Part shown: piece after piece, positions 28,390 through 37,103 of the stretch | Position numbering within the stretch: the stretch's first letter is position 1 | Layout of the letters: each line of letters starts with the position of its first letter | Assembly: GCF_001042655.1 (NCBI RefSeq) | Contig: NZ_AP012332.1 | Coordinates: 496,001-560,000, forward strand | DNA: 64,000 nucleotides | Reading direction: 5' to 3' | Source of the DNA: Gardnerella vaginalis ATCC 14018 = JCM 11026 | GTDB taxonomy: Bacteria; Actinomycetota; Actinomycetes; Actinomycetales; Bifidobacteriaceae | Translations under genes and position numbers: made by a program | Notes under the pieces: generated by a model | Told to the model about the DNA's origin: nothing | Databases searched by the model: none | Seen by the model: the letters and a program-made list of their open reading frames with translations, nothing else

Positions 28390-30063
28390 ATGACTGACAC
28401 GAATACTGCAATGTCTGCCGCACAAAACGCCGCAGAAAATGACGTAACAGATAACGCCAATGAAATTGACACCGTTGAGCATGCTGAGATGCTGCTCGCT
28501 CAAGATGAGGCTATTGCTAAGCGCGTAAATGATGGTGCTACTCTTGACGAAGCAATTGATCCAAGCAATAAAGAGTTTGGTCCGCTTGCTCACCCAGAGC
28601 AGGTGCAGATGCGTGTTGCTAAGCGTGCGATGATGCTTAAGGAGGGTGTGCAGCCATACCCAGTGCATCTTAATGTTACGGATACTATCGAAAAGGTTCG
28701 TGCTGATTTTGATGGCAAGCTTGAAGCTGGCGAAGAAACTGATACCGAGGTTGGTATTGCAGGTCGCGTGCTTTTCTTGCGTAATGCTGGTGGCTTGTGC
28801 TTCGTTAAGCTTGCTGCTGGTGACGGCACTACGATTCAGGCGATGGTTTCCAAGAAGGAAATTGGCGAAGAATCTATTAAGAGCTTCAAGCAGATGGTTG
28901 ATTTGGGCGACCATTTGTATGTTCGCGGTCGCGTTATTTCTTCTAAAACTGGCGAGCTTTCCGTATTCGCAACTGAGTGGGCAATTGCAGCTAAGGCTTT
29001 GCAGCCACTTCCGGCTTTGCATAAGGAATTAAGCGACGATACTCGTACGCGCAAGCCTTATATTGGCATGATTGCGGACGAGAAGATTCGCGATATGGTT
29101 CGCAGGCGTTCTCATGCTGTAGCTTCTCTTCGCCGCACTTTCGACAGCCACGACTTCTTGGAAGTTGAAACACCAATGTTGCAAACGGTTCACGGCGGCG
29201 CTGCTGCTCGTCCGTTTACAACTCATATGAACGCGTTCGACATTGATCTTTATTTGCGTATTGCGCCAGAGCTTTTCTTGAAGCGCTGCTTGGTTGGTGG
29301 CATTGACCGCGTGTTTGAAATCAACCGTGATTTTAGAAACGAAGGCGTAGACGCAACTCACGCTCCAGAGTTTACAATGCTCGAAGCTTACCAAGCTTAT
29401 GGCACTTACGATACGATTGGAGCTCTTACTAAAGAGCTGATTCAAAAGGCTGCTGTCGACGCTTTCGGCTCCACTAAGGTGACTTTGCTTAACGGCGAAG
29501 AGTACGATTTTGGCGGCGAGTGGAAGCAGATTACCATGTACGGCTCGCTTTCTGAGGCTTTGGGCGAGGAGATTACGCCGGAAACTTCTGTTGAGCATTT
29601 GGGTGCGATTGCAGACAAGCTTGGCGTTGAGCGCGACGAAGTGGAGAATCACGGCAAGTTGGTTGAGCACTTGTGGGAGCACTTCTACGAGGATAAGCTT
29701 TATGAGCCAACGTTTGTGCGCGACTTCCCAGTGGAAACCAGCCCGCTTGTTAAGGGTCACCGTACTAAGCCAGGAATGGTTGAAAAATGGGATTTGTATG
29801 TGCGTGGCTTTGAGCTTGCAACCGGCTACTCCGAGCTTAACGATCCTGTTGTGCAGCGCGAGCGCTTTGTTGCTCAAGCTAAGGATGCTTTGGCTGGCGA
29901 TGTTGAGGCAATGGATATTGACGAGGACTTTATTGAGGCTCTCGGCGTCGGTATGCCTCCTGCTGGCGGCATGGGAATGGGTATTGATCGCTTGCTGATT
30001 GCGCTTACGGGCGCAACCATTCGCGAGACGATTACGTTCCCACTCGTAAAGCCTCTTCGCTAA
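28390..30063 (+). CDS. lysS: lysyl-tRNA synthetase (class II)
   Basis: Charges tRNA-Lys with lysine. The product is 557 aa from ATG 28390, or 560 aa from TTG 28381; neither start has a clear ribosome site. An N-terminal extension of about 70 residues, rich in Ala/Asp/Glu, precedes the OB-fold anticodon-binding domain (about 90-200). The class II core follows: motif 1 region RRTFDSHDFLEVETPMLQ, AAARPFTTH, motif 2 FEINRDFRNEGVDATH then APEFTMLEAYQAY, and motif 3 GGMGMGIDRLLIALTG. It is monocistronic, with a hairpin terminator at 30085-30124. The N-terminal extension is longer than in E. coli LysS. Confidence 0.97.
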   Translation: MTDTNTAMSAAQNAAENDVTDNANEIDTVEHAEMLLAQDEAIAKRVNDGATLDEAIDPSNKEFGPLAHPEQVQMRVAKRAMMLKEGVQPYPVHLNVTDTIEKVRADFDGKLEAGEETDTEVGIAGRVLFLRNAGGLCFVKLAAGDGTTIQAMVSKKEIGEESIKSFKQMVDLGDHLYVRGRVISSKTGELSVFATEWAIAAKALQPLPALHKELSDDTRTRKPYIGMIADEKIRDMVRRRSHAVASLRRTFDSHDFLEVETPMLQTVHGGAAARPFTTHMNAFDIDLYLRIAPELFLKRCLVGGIDRVFEINRDFRNEGVDATHAPEFTMLEAYQAYGTYDTIGALTKELIQKAAVDAFGSTKVTLLNGEEYDFGGEWKQITMYGSLSEALGEEITPETSVEHLGAIADKLGVERDEVENHGKLVEHLWEHFYEDKLYEPTFVRDFPVETSPLVKGHRTKPGMVEKWDLYVRGFELATGYSELNDPVVQRERFVAQAKDALAGDVEAMDIDEDFIEALGVGMPPAGGMGMGIDRLLIALTGATIRETITFPLVKPLR

Positions 30064-30084
30064 CTGATAGATTTAGTAGATTGT

Positions 30085-30124
30085 AAAGCCGTTGGATGTC
30101 GTTTAAACATTCATCGGCTTTTCT
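30085..30124 (+). terminator. terminator after lysS
   Basis: Arms AAAGCCG (30085-30091) and CGGCTTT (30115-30121), with an inner partial pairing GATG/CATT, are followed by a T-rich tail (TTTTCT). Confidence 0.65.
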
Positions 30125-30190
30125 ATTAAATTTTTCGTGTTTGTTTACTTTTATGCAAGTAGTCTTACGAAACGAATAGACTAGGTAATT

Positions 30191-30931
30191 ATGACATATA
30201 AATTAGTATTGCTCCGACATGGTCAGAGCGCATGGAATAAGACCAATCAGTTCACTGGTTGGGTTGATGTACCGCTGACTGAGCAGGGTGTTGAGGAAGC
30301 TAAGCATGGTGGCGAGCTTCTTAAAGAGAAGAACGTTCTTCCAGACATCGTGTTCACTTCTTTGCTTCGTCGCGCTATCAATACCGCGAATTACGCGCTT
30401 GATGCAGCCGACCGCCTGTGGATTCCAGTTCGTCGCAGCTGGCGTTTAAACGAGCGTCATTACGGTGCTTTGCAAGGTAAGAATAAGTCTGAGATTCGTC
30501 AGGAATATGGCGATGAGAAGTTCATGATTTGGCGTCGTTCTTACGCAACTCCACCTCCTGAGATTGATCCAAACGATGAGTATTCTCAGACGAATGATCC
30601 TCGTTACGCAGGCGATCCGGTTCCAGAAACTGAAGCTTTGGCAAACGTTGTGACTCGTGTAACTCCTTACTGGGAGTCCGATATTATTCCAGAGCTTAAG
30701 TCTGGCAAGACTGTGATGATTGCAGCTCACGGCAACAGCTTGCGCGCAATCGTTAAGATGCTTGACAACTTGAGCGAGGAAGAGATTTCCAAGGTGAATA
30801 TTCCAACCGCTATTCCTCTGCTTTACGAGTTGGATGAGAACTTTAAGCCAATCAAGCCTCGTGGTGAGTATTTGGATCCAGAAGCTGCTGCTGCTGGTGC
30901 TGCCGCTGTGGCTGCTCAGGGTCAGAAGTGA
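30191..30931 (+). CDS. gpmA: 2,3-bisphosphoglycerate-dependent phosphoglycerate mutase
   Basis: Interconverts 3- and 2-phosphoglycerate in lower glycolysis. The 246-aa product begins with the phosphohistidine motif [20 protein letters not shown]. It contains [32 protein letters not shown] (the catalytic Glu region) and the second His in [16 protein letters not shown]. The C-terminus ends in an Ala/Gly/Gln stretch. It lies upstream of the convergent phoU and the SenX3-like gene; gpm-senX3 proximity is also seen in mycobacteria. A bidirectional terminator follows. Confidence 0.97.
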   Translation: MTYKLVLLRHGQSAWNKTNQFTGWVDVPLTEQGVEEAKHGGELLKEKNVLPDIVFTSLLRRAINTANYALDAADRLWIPVRRSWRLNERHYGALQGKNKSEIRQEYGDEKFMIWRRSYATPPPEIDPNDEYSQTNDPRYAGDPVPETEALANVVTRVTPYWESDIIPELKSGKTVMIAAHGNSLRAIVKMLDNLSEEEISKVNIPTAIPLLYELDENFKPIKPRGEYLDPEAAAAGAAAVAAQGQK

Positions 30932-30953
30932 GATTCTGATTAGTTTAAATTAA

Positions 30954-30996
30954 AAAAGTAGGTCTGCAACTAAATCTGCAGACCTACTTTTGTTTT
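30954..30996. terminator. bidirectional terminator between gpmA and phoU
   Basis: A perfect 15-bp inverted repeat (30954-30968 AAAAGTAGGTCTGCA with 30977-30991) closes an 8-base loop. T-runs occur on the plus side (TTTTGTTTT) and, read from the minus strand, after the other arm (TTTTTTA). It can therefore end both the gpmA and phoU transcripts. Confidence 0.9.
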
Positions 30997-31040
30997 ACAA
31001 GCATACTTTTGTTTTGAATTTCTATTCAAAAACTGTATTT

Positions 31041-31721
31041 TTATGCCACAACTGTGTCTTTATCTGGTTCTGGTTTTTTAGTTGGGTCAAATCCTGAAAC
31101 AATAAATACTACTTGTCTTGCTGCAGCAACTGAATGATCGCCTATGCGTTCCATGAATCTGCTTAGAAGCACTAAGTCAATCAACTGTTTTCTAGTGCCG
31201 TTCCAATTTTCGCCTTCTACAAGAGCAAAAATGTCTTCATGTAGCTTATCCATCTTATCGTCGCCGTGAATAATTGCATCGGCTACTTGAACATCTCGCT
31301 TTGAAAGCATGTCAGTTAGTTGCACAGAAAGAACACGAAGGAAGCTAACCATCGCCTCAACTGTTTCTTTTGCTTGGCTTGGTATTGCGGAATCAGGCCA
31401 TGTGCGTCTTGTGATTTGTGCAACGTGACTTGTTAAATCTCCCATGCGCTCAAAAGTCGCAGCCAAACGCATGGTTGCTACTACTTCTCGCAAATCTGTT
31501 GCTACAGGATTTTGTCTAGCTAGCAATGTTAAGCATTGATCTATAACGCTATCTTCTAGTGAATCTAGTTGAGTGTCATTGTCTATAACTGCTTGTGCAG
31601 ATTCTAAATCAGCATTTAATAAAGCATTTCCAGCATCGTTCATGGCTTTTGCAACAAGCTCTGCCATGCGTTCAATGTTTAATGCAACTGCCTTCATCTC
31701 TTCGTTGAAAATCACTCGCAT
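31041..31721 (-). CDS. phoU: phosphate signalling regulator PhoU
   Basis: Negative regulator of the phosphate-starvation response, working with the Pst transporter and a SenX3/PhoR kinase. Two PhoU helical repeats are visible, with AVIDNDTQLDSLEDSVIDQC and AIIHGDDKMDKLHEDIFALV carrying the E/DxxxD metal-binding patterns, and MERIGDHSVAAARQVVFI near the end. The frame opens at 31769, but AAAGGA lies 6 bases before ATG 31721, giving 226 aa and the usual MRVIFNEEM start. It is divergent from the SenX3-like gene, the two starts being 167 bases apart. Confidence 0.95.
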   Translation of the reverse strand: MRVIFNEEMKAVALNIERMAELVAKAMNDAGNALLNADLESAQAVIDNDTQLDSLEDSVIDQCLTLLARQNPVATDLREVVATMRLAATFERMGDLTSHVAQITRRTWPDSAIPSQAKETVEAMVSFLRVLSVQLTDMLSKRDVQVADAIIHGDDKMDKLHEDIFALVEGENWNGTRKQLIDLVLLSRFMERIGDHSVAAARQVVFIVSGFDPTKKPEPDKDTVVA

Positions 31722-31888
31722 GGTGCGTCCTTTCTTGCGTTCAATCGCGCTCAATTGCGTTTGGAGCATATTCGCGTTTGTTTAGATTGCCCTAATCAAG
31801 TATAGACTACTGTGCGCACGTGCGTTAAATGTATTAGTCGCTGTATTAGTTGCTTAAATGTGAGCGCGTTAGAGTATTCTTTAAGAGT

Positions 31889-33316
31889 ATGCTTCAAGAT
31901 TCGCCATATTCGCCTTTAATGGTGTTTGTAGTGTTTGCTTTGATTGCGCTTTGTGTTGCAATTGTTGTTGTTATGTTTGTTGTTGATTCTCTTTTCCCAA
32001 TATTTCGTAGTATTTTTAGACCGTTTTTTAGTTCTGTTGTAAATCCTATAGCAGGTGGTTTGCGTAGGATTTTTCGTAGTAGCTTTAAGAAGATCTTAAA
32101 AATTTTAGGTAAACGTAATTTTGGTGATGATGAAGATGATGAAGATTCAGTTGATAGTAATTCAGATGATATAAGTTCAGATGCGTGTGCGATTTTATCC
32201 ATGCTGTCTGCTGCGACTATTGTTATCGATGCTGATAATGATGTTTTACGAGCTAGTTCTGATAGTTATACGCTTGGTGTTGTTGTTGATGATTCTATTG
32301 TTCAACCGCGAGTTCTGGATTCTGTAAATCGTGTGCGCGAGTCTGGCGGTTTTGAGAGTTTTGATTTAGTTACTTTTACTCCTGAGCGGTATATAACTAT
32401 TGGTGAAGATTCTGATTTTAATAGTAATTTTTCTGGTGACAGTGCTGTGTTATTAAAATCAGCTACGGTTGCTGGCGACTTTTCCTCGAATAAAACTGAT
32501 AAATCGTCTGATGCTTCTACAGTTTCTAGACCTAATTGGCTTAATGTTACTGTTGGAAGTGTTGGAGCAGGCAAGGTTGTTGTTATTTTAAATGATACGA
32601 GTGCTGCGCATCGTTTTGAGCAGACTAGAGATGATTTTATAAGTAATGTTTCTCAACAACTTATTAGCTCTACTCGAATGATTTCTAGTCTTATAGAACT
32701 TTTGCAGGATAGTAATGTTACTCTTAATCGTGTTAAGGAAGTGTCTTTAAAAGCTCAGAGGTCTTCTAAACGCTTGGAACATATGTTGGAAGATCTTCTG
32801 CTTCTTATGAGTGCTCAGAAGCCTATAGATGTGTCTAAGGCGAGTGCTGTGAACGTCTTGAGTGTGTTAAAAGATGTTCAGAATCAGGTTTCATATCTTG
32901 CTTTGAGCCGAAATGTGCGTCTTTGCGTTAAGTCTGATTCTTCGCTTAGTGTTTTAGGCAGTTTTTCACAAATCAGCGCTGCCGTGCGTAAACTTGTTGA
33001 GAATGCTATTATCTATTCTTCAGCAAATAGCAGTGTGGCGATTTCAGCGTTAAAGTCTGATGACTCTCAGTTTGCAGTGATTCGTGTTGTTGATTGTGGC
33101 TCTGGTATTGCGTTGCGTGATCAGCCTCGTATTTTCGAGCGTTTTTATCGTTCGGATAACCAGAATGACGGCAGTCAGGATGGTGTTGGTTTAGGTCTTG
33201 CTATTGCTAAGCACGTGGCTCTTACTCATCACGGTAGCATTACATTGTGGAGTAGACCAGGGAAAGGTACTACGGTTAATTTTGCGATTCCGCTTTCAAG
33301 ATCGGATGCAAAATAG
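31889..33316 (+). CDS. SenX3/PhoR-like sensor kinase lacking the phospho-acceptor histidine
   Basis: 475-aa membrane protein from ATG 31889 (a TTG frame opens at 31850). One N-terminal hydrophobic segment (about 10-35) is followed by a basic/acidic linker and a degenerate PAS-like sensor region (about 95-240). The dimerisation helix reads FISNVSQQLISSTRMISSLI, where kinases of this group read NVSHELKTP; the His position is Gln256 and no other His is near. The ATPase domain looks intact: N box VRKLVENAIIYS, G1 VVDCGSGI, F box IFERFYRSD, G2 GVGLGLAIAKH. Divergent phoU is next door, but no response regulator follows. Confidence 0.85.
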   Translation: MLQDSPYSPLMVFVVFALIALCVAIVVVMFVVDSLFPIFRSIFRPFFSSVVNPIAGGLRRIFRSSFKKILKILGKRNFGDDEDDEDSVDSNSDDISSDACAILSMLSAATIVIDADNDVLRASSDSYTLGVVVDDSIVQPRVLDSVNRVRESGGFESFDLVTFTPERYITIGEDSDFNSNFSGDSAVLLKSATVAGDFSSNKTDKSSDASTVSRPNWLNVTVGSVGAGKVVVILNDTSAAHRFEQTRDDFISNVSQQLISSTRMISSLIELLQDSNVTLNRVKEVSLKAQRSSKRLEHMLEDLLLLMSAQKPIDVSKASAVNVLSVLKDVQNQVSYLALSRNVRLCVKSDSSLSVLGSFSQISAAVRKLVENAIIYSSANSSVAISALKSDDSQFAVIRVVDCGSGIALRDQPRIFERFYRSDNQNDGSQDGVGLGLAIAKHVALTHHGSITLWSRPGKGTTVNFAIPLSRSDAK

Positions 33317-33339
33317 TTCGCTTAATCGTATTAAGCGTT

Positions 33340-33594
33340 TTACTTTCCTAGTCTTCTATAATCCCAACGGTCAAAGTGTTCCCAGATTAAAAGCAAAATA
33401 CCTATTACGAATCCGCTAAGGCAAACTATAGCAAAAAACCATAGTAGAAAGTGCAAGATTGCGAGCACAACAGTGATTATTGATGCTATAAGCCATAGAA
33501 CTGTTCCAACCATAAATGCTTTGCACAGGTCTACGCGCAATGGCTTTGGTGCCTCTTTGCGCGCATCTGGGTTAATAATCGGTGCTAGCTTCAT
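33340..33594 (-). CDS. DUF2530 family small membrane protein
   Basis: Short membrane protein of 84 aa from ATG 33594; starts at 33606 and 33630 are also open. The sequence has the DUF2530 look: KPLRVDLCKAFMVGTVLWLI, a second hydrophobic segment of about 35 residues, and a short basic tail DRWDYRRLGK. The function of the family is unknown and it is confined to actinobacteria. It is convergent with the SenX3-like gene, at the place where a response regulator gene would normally stand. Confidence 0.8.
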   Translation of the reverse strand: MKLAPIINPDARKEAPKPLRVDLCKAFMVGTVLWLIASIITVVLAILHFLLWFFAIVCLSGFVIGILLLIWEHFDRWDYRRLGK

Positions 33595-33792
33595 ATGATT
33601 AACCATACATCTAGTGATGTCTAATATCAATTTTTGGTTATATTTTTTGATGATATACGTTTATGATATACGTTTAAATTTTACTATTTTCTTTTTCGAC
33701 ACTATTTTTATCACATCCGCACCACGTTGTAATCTTGAGCTTTGTAGGTGCCGTTTTGACGTGATACTTTAACAATTCGGGAGTGGTTTTTT

Positions 33793-34797
33793 ATGAGACA
33801 TGGTGCACATGGTGCTAAGAAAGCAAAGGGGCGTTTCGTTTCGCCTTTTATGCTTTTTTCGTCTTCTCATATTTCCAGTGCTACTTCTGAGCGTTCTACC
33901 GAAGCGGTTTGTGCGAATAATGGTGCAGTTGTGGGTTTGAGCGAATCTGTGGCTCAGAGTTTGCAAATGTCTTCTGCTCCTCGTACTCGTCGCGAGATTC
34001 GTTTAGCTCGCGAATCTAGAGAACGTAAGAATTGTATTATTGTTTCTACGTCTTTAGTAGCTATAGTTGGTGCCGCATTGACGTCTATGGCTTTGAGCAA
34101 GACTGATGGTTTGGGTTCTTTTGCTTCAAAGCAATATGCTTCTGAGATTAATTTTTCCAATGATTCTAATGATCAAGCTGCTTCTCGTTCTAGTCAGCGT
34201 GAAAAGTTAGATCGTGCTGATAAATATTTGAAGTTCAGCAGTGCTGTTGCTGGTCTCGAAGCTGATTTAAACGCTTTCTCTACTAGATCGTCTCATGAGT
34301 CTAAGTGGGATTTAGGTTCTAATTCAGATTTTAAAGTTTCTGAAATGTCTAAGTCTTCTGCGAATAATCCGCAGGTTGCTATTTTAATGGATTCAGACGT
34401 TAATTCTTTGCCTGCTGGATTTAATCCAAATCATAGTTCTGGTGATTCTGGGAATGCATATGAGTTTAGCCAGTGCACTTGGTGGGTTTATATTCGTAGG
34501 CATCAGCTTGGTCTTCCTGTTGGTTCCAATATGGGAGACGGCTGGATGTGGGCTTTGACTGCTCGAAAACTTGGATATTGGGTAGATCGTACGCCTCGTC
34601 ACGTTGGCGATATTATGGTGTTTGGTCGCGGTCAGGCTGGCGTTAATCGTACTTATGGTCATGTTGCTGTTGTTGAAAAAATTAATCCTGATGGTTCTAT
34701 TGAAACATCTGAGTCTAGTGCGGAGCTTCACGGTAGGACCTTCTCTAGGGTTGTAAATCCGAATGAAACTTCGGCTTTTGAATTTATCCATTACTAG
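33793..34797 (+). CDS. membrane-anchored or secreted CHAP-domain peptidoglycan hydrolase
   Basis: 334-aa protein. About 75 cytosolic basic residues lead into one hydrophobic segment (about 80-97, IIVSTSLVAIVGAALTSMAL), so it is a long signal-anchor. A Ser/Asp/Asn-rich linker extends to about 220. The C-terminal CHAP domain has catalytic Cys228 in FSQCTWWVY and His290 in YGHVAVVEKI, with HVGDIMVFGRG between them. CHAP enzymes cut peptidoglycan as amidases or endopeptidases. GGGAG precedes the ATG. The neighbouring gene encodes another wall hydrolase. Confidence 0.93.
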   Translation: MRHGAHGAKKAKGRFVSPFMLFSSSHISSATSERSTEAVCANNGAVVGLSESVAQSLQMSSAPRTRREIRLARESRERKNCIIVSTSLVAIVGAALTSMALSKTDGLGSFASKQYASEINFSNDSNDQAASRSSQREKLDRADKYLKFSSAVAGLEADLNAFSTRSSHESKWDLGSNSDFKVSEMSKSSANNPQVAILMDSDVNSLPAGFNPNHSSGDSGNAYEFSQCTWWVYIRRHQLGLPVGSNMGDGWMWALTARKLGYWVDRTPRHVGDIMVFGRGQAGVNRTYGHVAVVEKINPDGSIETSESSAELHGRTFSRVVNPNETSAFEFIHY

Positions 34798-34973
34798 ATT
34801 ATTTGGAATTTTAATATTTTGACATTTTAATATTGATATCTGTTACTACGTTTTGCGGTTTTCTAGTCTATTCTGGCTGTTATGCGTGTAGGTGTGCATT
34901 GTTGTGCTGTAAATAGTGCGTGCAAATTTTGTTTGTGGTCTTAGTTTGTAGTATTAACATGCTAACATCGCTA

Positions 34974-35714
34974 ATGATGATTAAGCGAGATAAGATTTTT
35001 TCTTCTGTATTTGCAGTTTTTGTATCTGCAGCGCTGGTTGCTGCTATGATTCCGCTTGCTTGTGCTTCCGCTTCTGCTGAAGAATCAGCAGTTACATCTA
35101 CACGTTCTTTCCCTAAGATTACTGATGTTAAGCGTGATTTGTTTACAGAATCCACTTCTACCGATGTTGATGCTAATTCTCATTGGGGCAGTATTGAGTC
35201 TTTGGATGTTCCGCAGACTAAGAGTGCTGCTGAACTTGCACTTGAACAGGCTCGCCAGCAACAACAGGCACAGAATAATTCTGCTGATGGCTTCGACGCT
35301 ACTGCAAGTCGTTCTGGAGCGCGTAATGGCGTTGGACCTATGACGTACTTTGTTGCTCCTCCAGATAATCAGTCTGTTTCGGCGATGCTTAATTTTGCGG
35401 CTCAGTTTTTAGGTAAAGTGCCTTATCGTTCTGGTGGTACAAGTCCTGCTGGCTGGGATTGCTCTGGTTTTGTGCAGTACGTTTTTGCCAATATGGGTAT
35501 TTCTTTACCTAGAACTTCTGGAGCTCAGGCCACTGTAGGTACGGCTGTTCCGAGTTTAGCTCAGGCCCAGCCTGGTGACATAATTGCCAATGGTGCTCAT
35601 GCATCTATTTATGTTGGTAATGGAATGGTTATTAATTCTCAGTACGCTGGAACTCAGTATGATCCTATTAGATACGTTTTTTCGGGATCTTATTCTATTC
35701 GTAGAATCTTCTGA
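34974..35714 (+). CDS. secreted NlpC/P60 endopeptidase
   Basis: Cell-wall peptidase of 246 aa from ATG 34974; the frame is open from 34920, and ATG 34959 and 34977 are alternatives, none with a clear ribosome site. The chosen start gives a classical signal peptide (MMIKRDKIF, a hydrophobic core, then ACASASAEE). A low-complexity Gln-rich linker (about 90-115) follows. The NlpC/P60 domain has catalytic Cys163 in GWDCSGFVQYVF and His209 in NGAHASIYVGNG, with PGDIIANG between. Such enzymes cleave stem peptides during growth and separation. Confidence 0.93.
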   Translation: MMIKRDKIFSSVFAVFVSAALVAAMIPLACASASAEESAVTSTRSFPKITDVKRDLFTESTSTDVDANSHWGSIESLDVPQTKSAAELALEQARQQQQAQNNSADGFDATASRSGARNGVGPMTYFVAPPDNQSVSAMLNFAAQFLGKVPYRSGGTSPAGWDCSGFVQYVFANMGISLPRTSGAQATVGTAVPSLAQAQPGDIIANGAHASIYVGNGMVINSQYAGTQYDPIRYVFSGSYSIRRIF

Positions 35715-35926
35715 CAATTTGATTTTGAGTGGTATTCATGATTTTATGGATACAACTTTTAGTTTTTGTTAGTAGTTTTGATACGTTTTTAGGTTATTTT
35801 TAATTAATTTTGCCATTAATACTTAGGTTTGTTGTGTCGCGATAGACGCGACTACCTTAAACGCGCTATTCTAGTAGTTAAAGTATTTAAGAAAATAAAA
35901 AATCGCGCGATGCTAGGAGGATCTAG

Positions 35927-36970
35927 ATGGCACAAGGTGTTATTACACAAGAAAAAGCTGTTCTTGTAGGTGTTGATGGTTCTCATGCGAGCTATAAGGC
36001 TGTATGGTGGGCATCTAATTATGCTAAGCATGCTGGATTACAGCTTCAAATAGTTTGTGCATATTCTTTACCTAGTTATGCAGCTGTATCTTTTGATGCG
36101 ACTTATACTGCGATTGGTGATGATAATGTTGCTCATCAAGACGCTCAGGAAATTCTTTCTAAAGCAAAAGCTGTAGCTTTAGAACAGGGTGTGGATGCAA
36201 CAACGTTAATCGTTACTGGCGATCCTTCTTCTGTGTTTGTAGAGCTTTCTAGGAACTATCAGCTTATTGTTATTGGTAACCGAGGTAAAGGTGGATTGGC
36301 TGAGCGTTTGCTTGGCACGACAAGTTCTTCGCTTCCAGCCTACGCTTATTGCCCAATTGTTGTTGTTCCATATACAGATGATGATGGTCAACGAATCCAC
36401 TTGAATAATAAGATTTCTAAGATTGCTGTTGGCTCCGACGAGTCTAAGTGGGGATTAAAAGCTCTTGAGATTGCTGCAGATTTGGCTGATAGTTGGAACG
36501 CACAATTAGATGTGATTTCTGCTGTTCCTAGCGTTCAGGGTGCAGAAGGTGACACTGCTGTTATGGGATCTTATATGGAAGATCTTGATGAGAGAGTAAA
36601 GCCTATTTTGCAGCGTTTGCCAAATCTAAAGATTCATCGTTCTGTAGTTCCAGGCTCTGCTGTAAACGCTTTGACTCAAGCGAGCTTAAACAATGATTTG
36701 GTTGTTGTGGGTTCACGAGGACGTGGTGGTTTTACAGGATTGCTTCTTGGTTCTATTAGCCAAGGTTTGTTGCAGCATTCTTCTAGACCGGTGTATGTGG
36801 TTCCACGTAAGTATGTGGAGTTAAGCGCTGCTCAAGTAGCACAGCAGTCTAAGGTAAGTAATGATACTAGTGCTATTGATTCTATAAGTGGCGTTCATAC
36901 AGTTGATGTTCCAAAAGCTGGTGTGGAAGCTGCTAAAGAAATCGAGCAAACTATTGATCCGCTTCACTAG
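35927..36970 (+). CDS. tandem universal stress protein (UspA domains x2)
   Basis: 347-aa cytosolic protein made of two UspA domains (about 8-150 and 165-300). Each has the ATP-binding signature G-x2-G-x9-G-S/T: GNRGKGGLAERLLGTTSSSL in the first and GSRGRGGFTGLLLGSISQGL in the second. A tail of about 45 residues follows. An optimal AGGAGG lies 6 bases before the ATG, so strong expression is likely. It is monocistronic and ends at a 19-bp terminator. Tandem Usp proteins bind ATP and are induced by starvation or hypoxia in actinobacteria. Confidence 0.94.
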   Translation: MAQGVITQEKAVLVGVDGSHASYKAVWWASNYAKHAGLQLQIVCAYSLPSYAAVSFDATYTAIGDDNVAHQDAQEILSKAKAVALEQGVDATTLIVTGDPSSVFVELSRNYQLIVIGNRGKGGLAERLLGTTSSSLPAYAYCPIVVVPYTDDDGQRIHLNNKISKIAVGSDESKWGLKALEIAADLADSWNAQLDVISAVPSVQGAEGDTAVMGSYMEDLDERVKPILQRLPNLKIHRSVVPGSAVNALTQASLNNDLVVVGSRGRGGFTGLLLGSISQGLLQHSSRPVYVVPRKYVELSAAQVAQQSKVSNDTSAIDSISGVHTVDVPKAGVEAAKEIEQTIDPLH

Positions 36971-37001
36971 TAGTTTGTAGTAGAGAAGTAGCTTGTAGTA
37001 G

Positions 37002-37046
37002 AAAATAGCGTCCAAAGCACTAAAACAGTGTTTTGGACGCTATTTT
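37002..37046. terminator. strong terminator between usp and glycosyltransferase genes
   Basis: A 19-bp stem (37002-37020 with 37028-37046, one G-U pair) closes a 7-base loop, and AAAA/TTTT at its base serves both directions. It separates the convergent usp and glycosyltransferase genes. A tandem repeat of 15 bp (36970-36984, 36988-37002) lies just before it. Confidence 0.9.
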
Positions 37047-37103
37047 GTTGCAAAGCTAGCCCAGGCATGTACTATGTGCTTTTTATTTGTTTAAGTTTGA
37101 TTT

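Noticed and set aside
29029..29877. 282-codon minus-strand frame opposite lysS
   Set aside because: Shadow of lysS; no ribosome site or recognisable motif.
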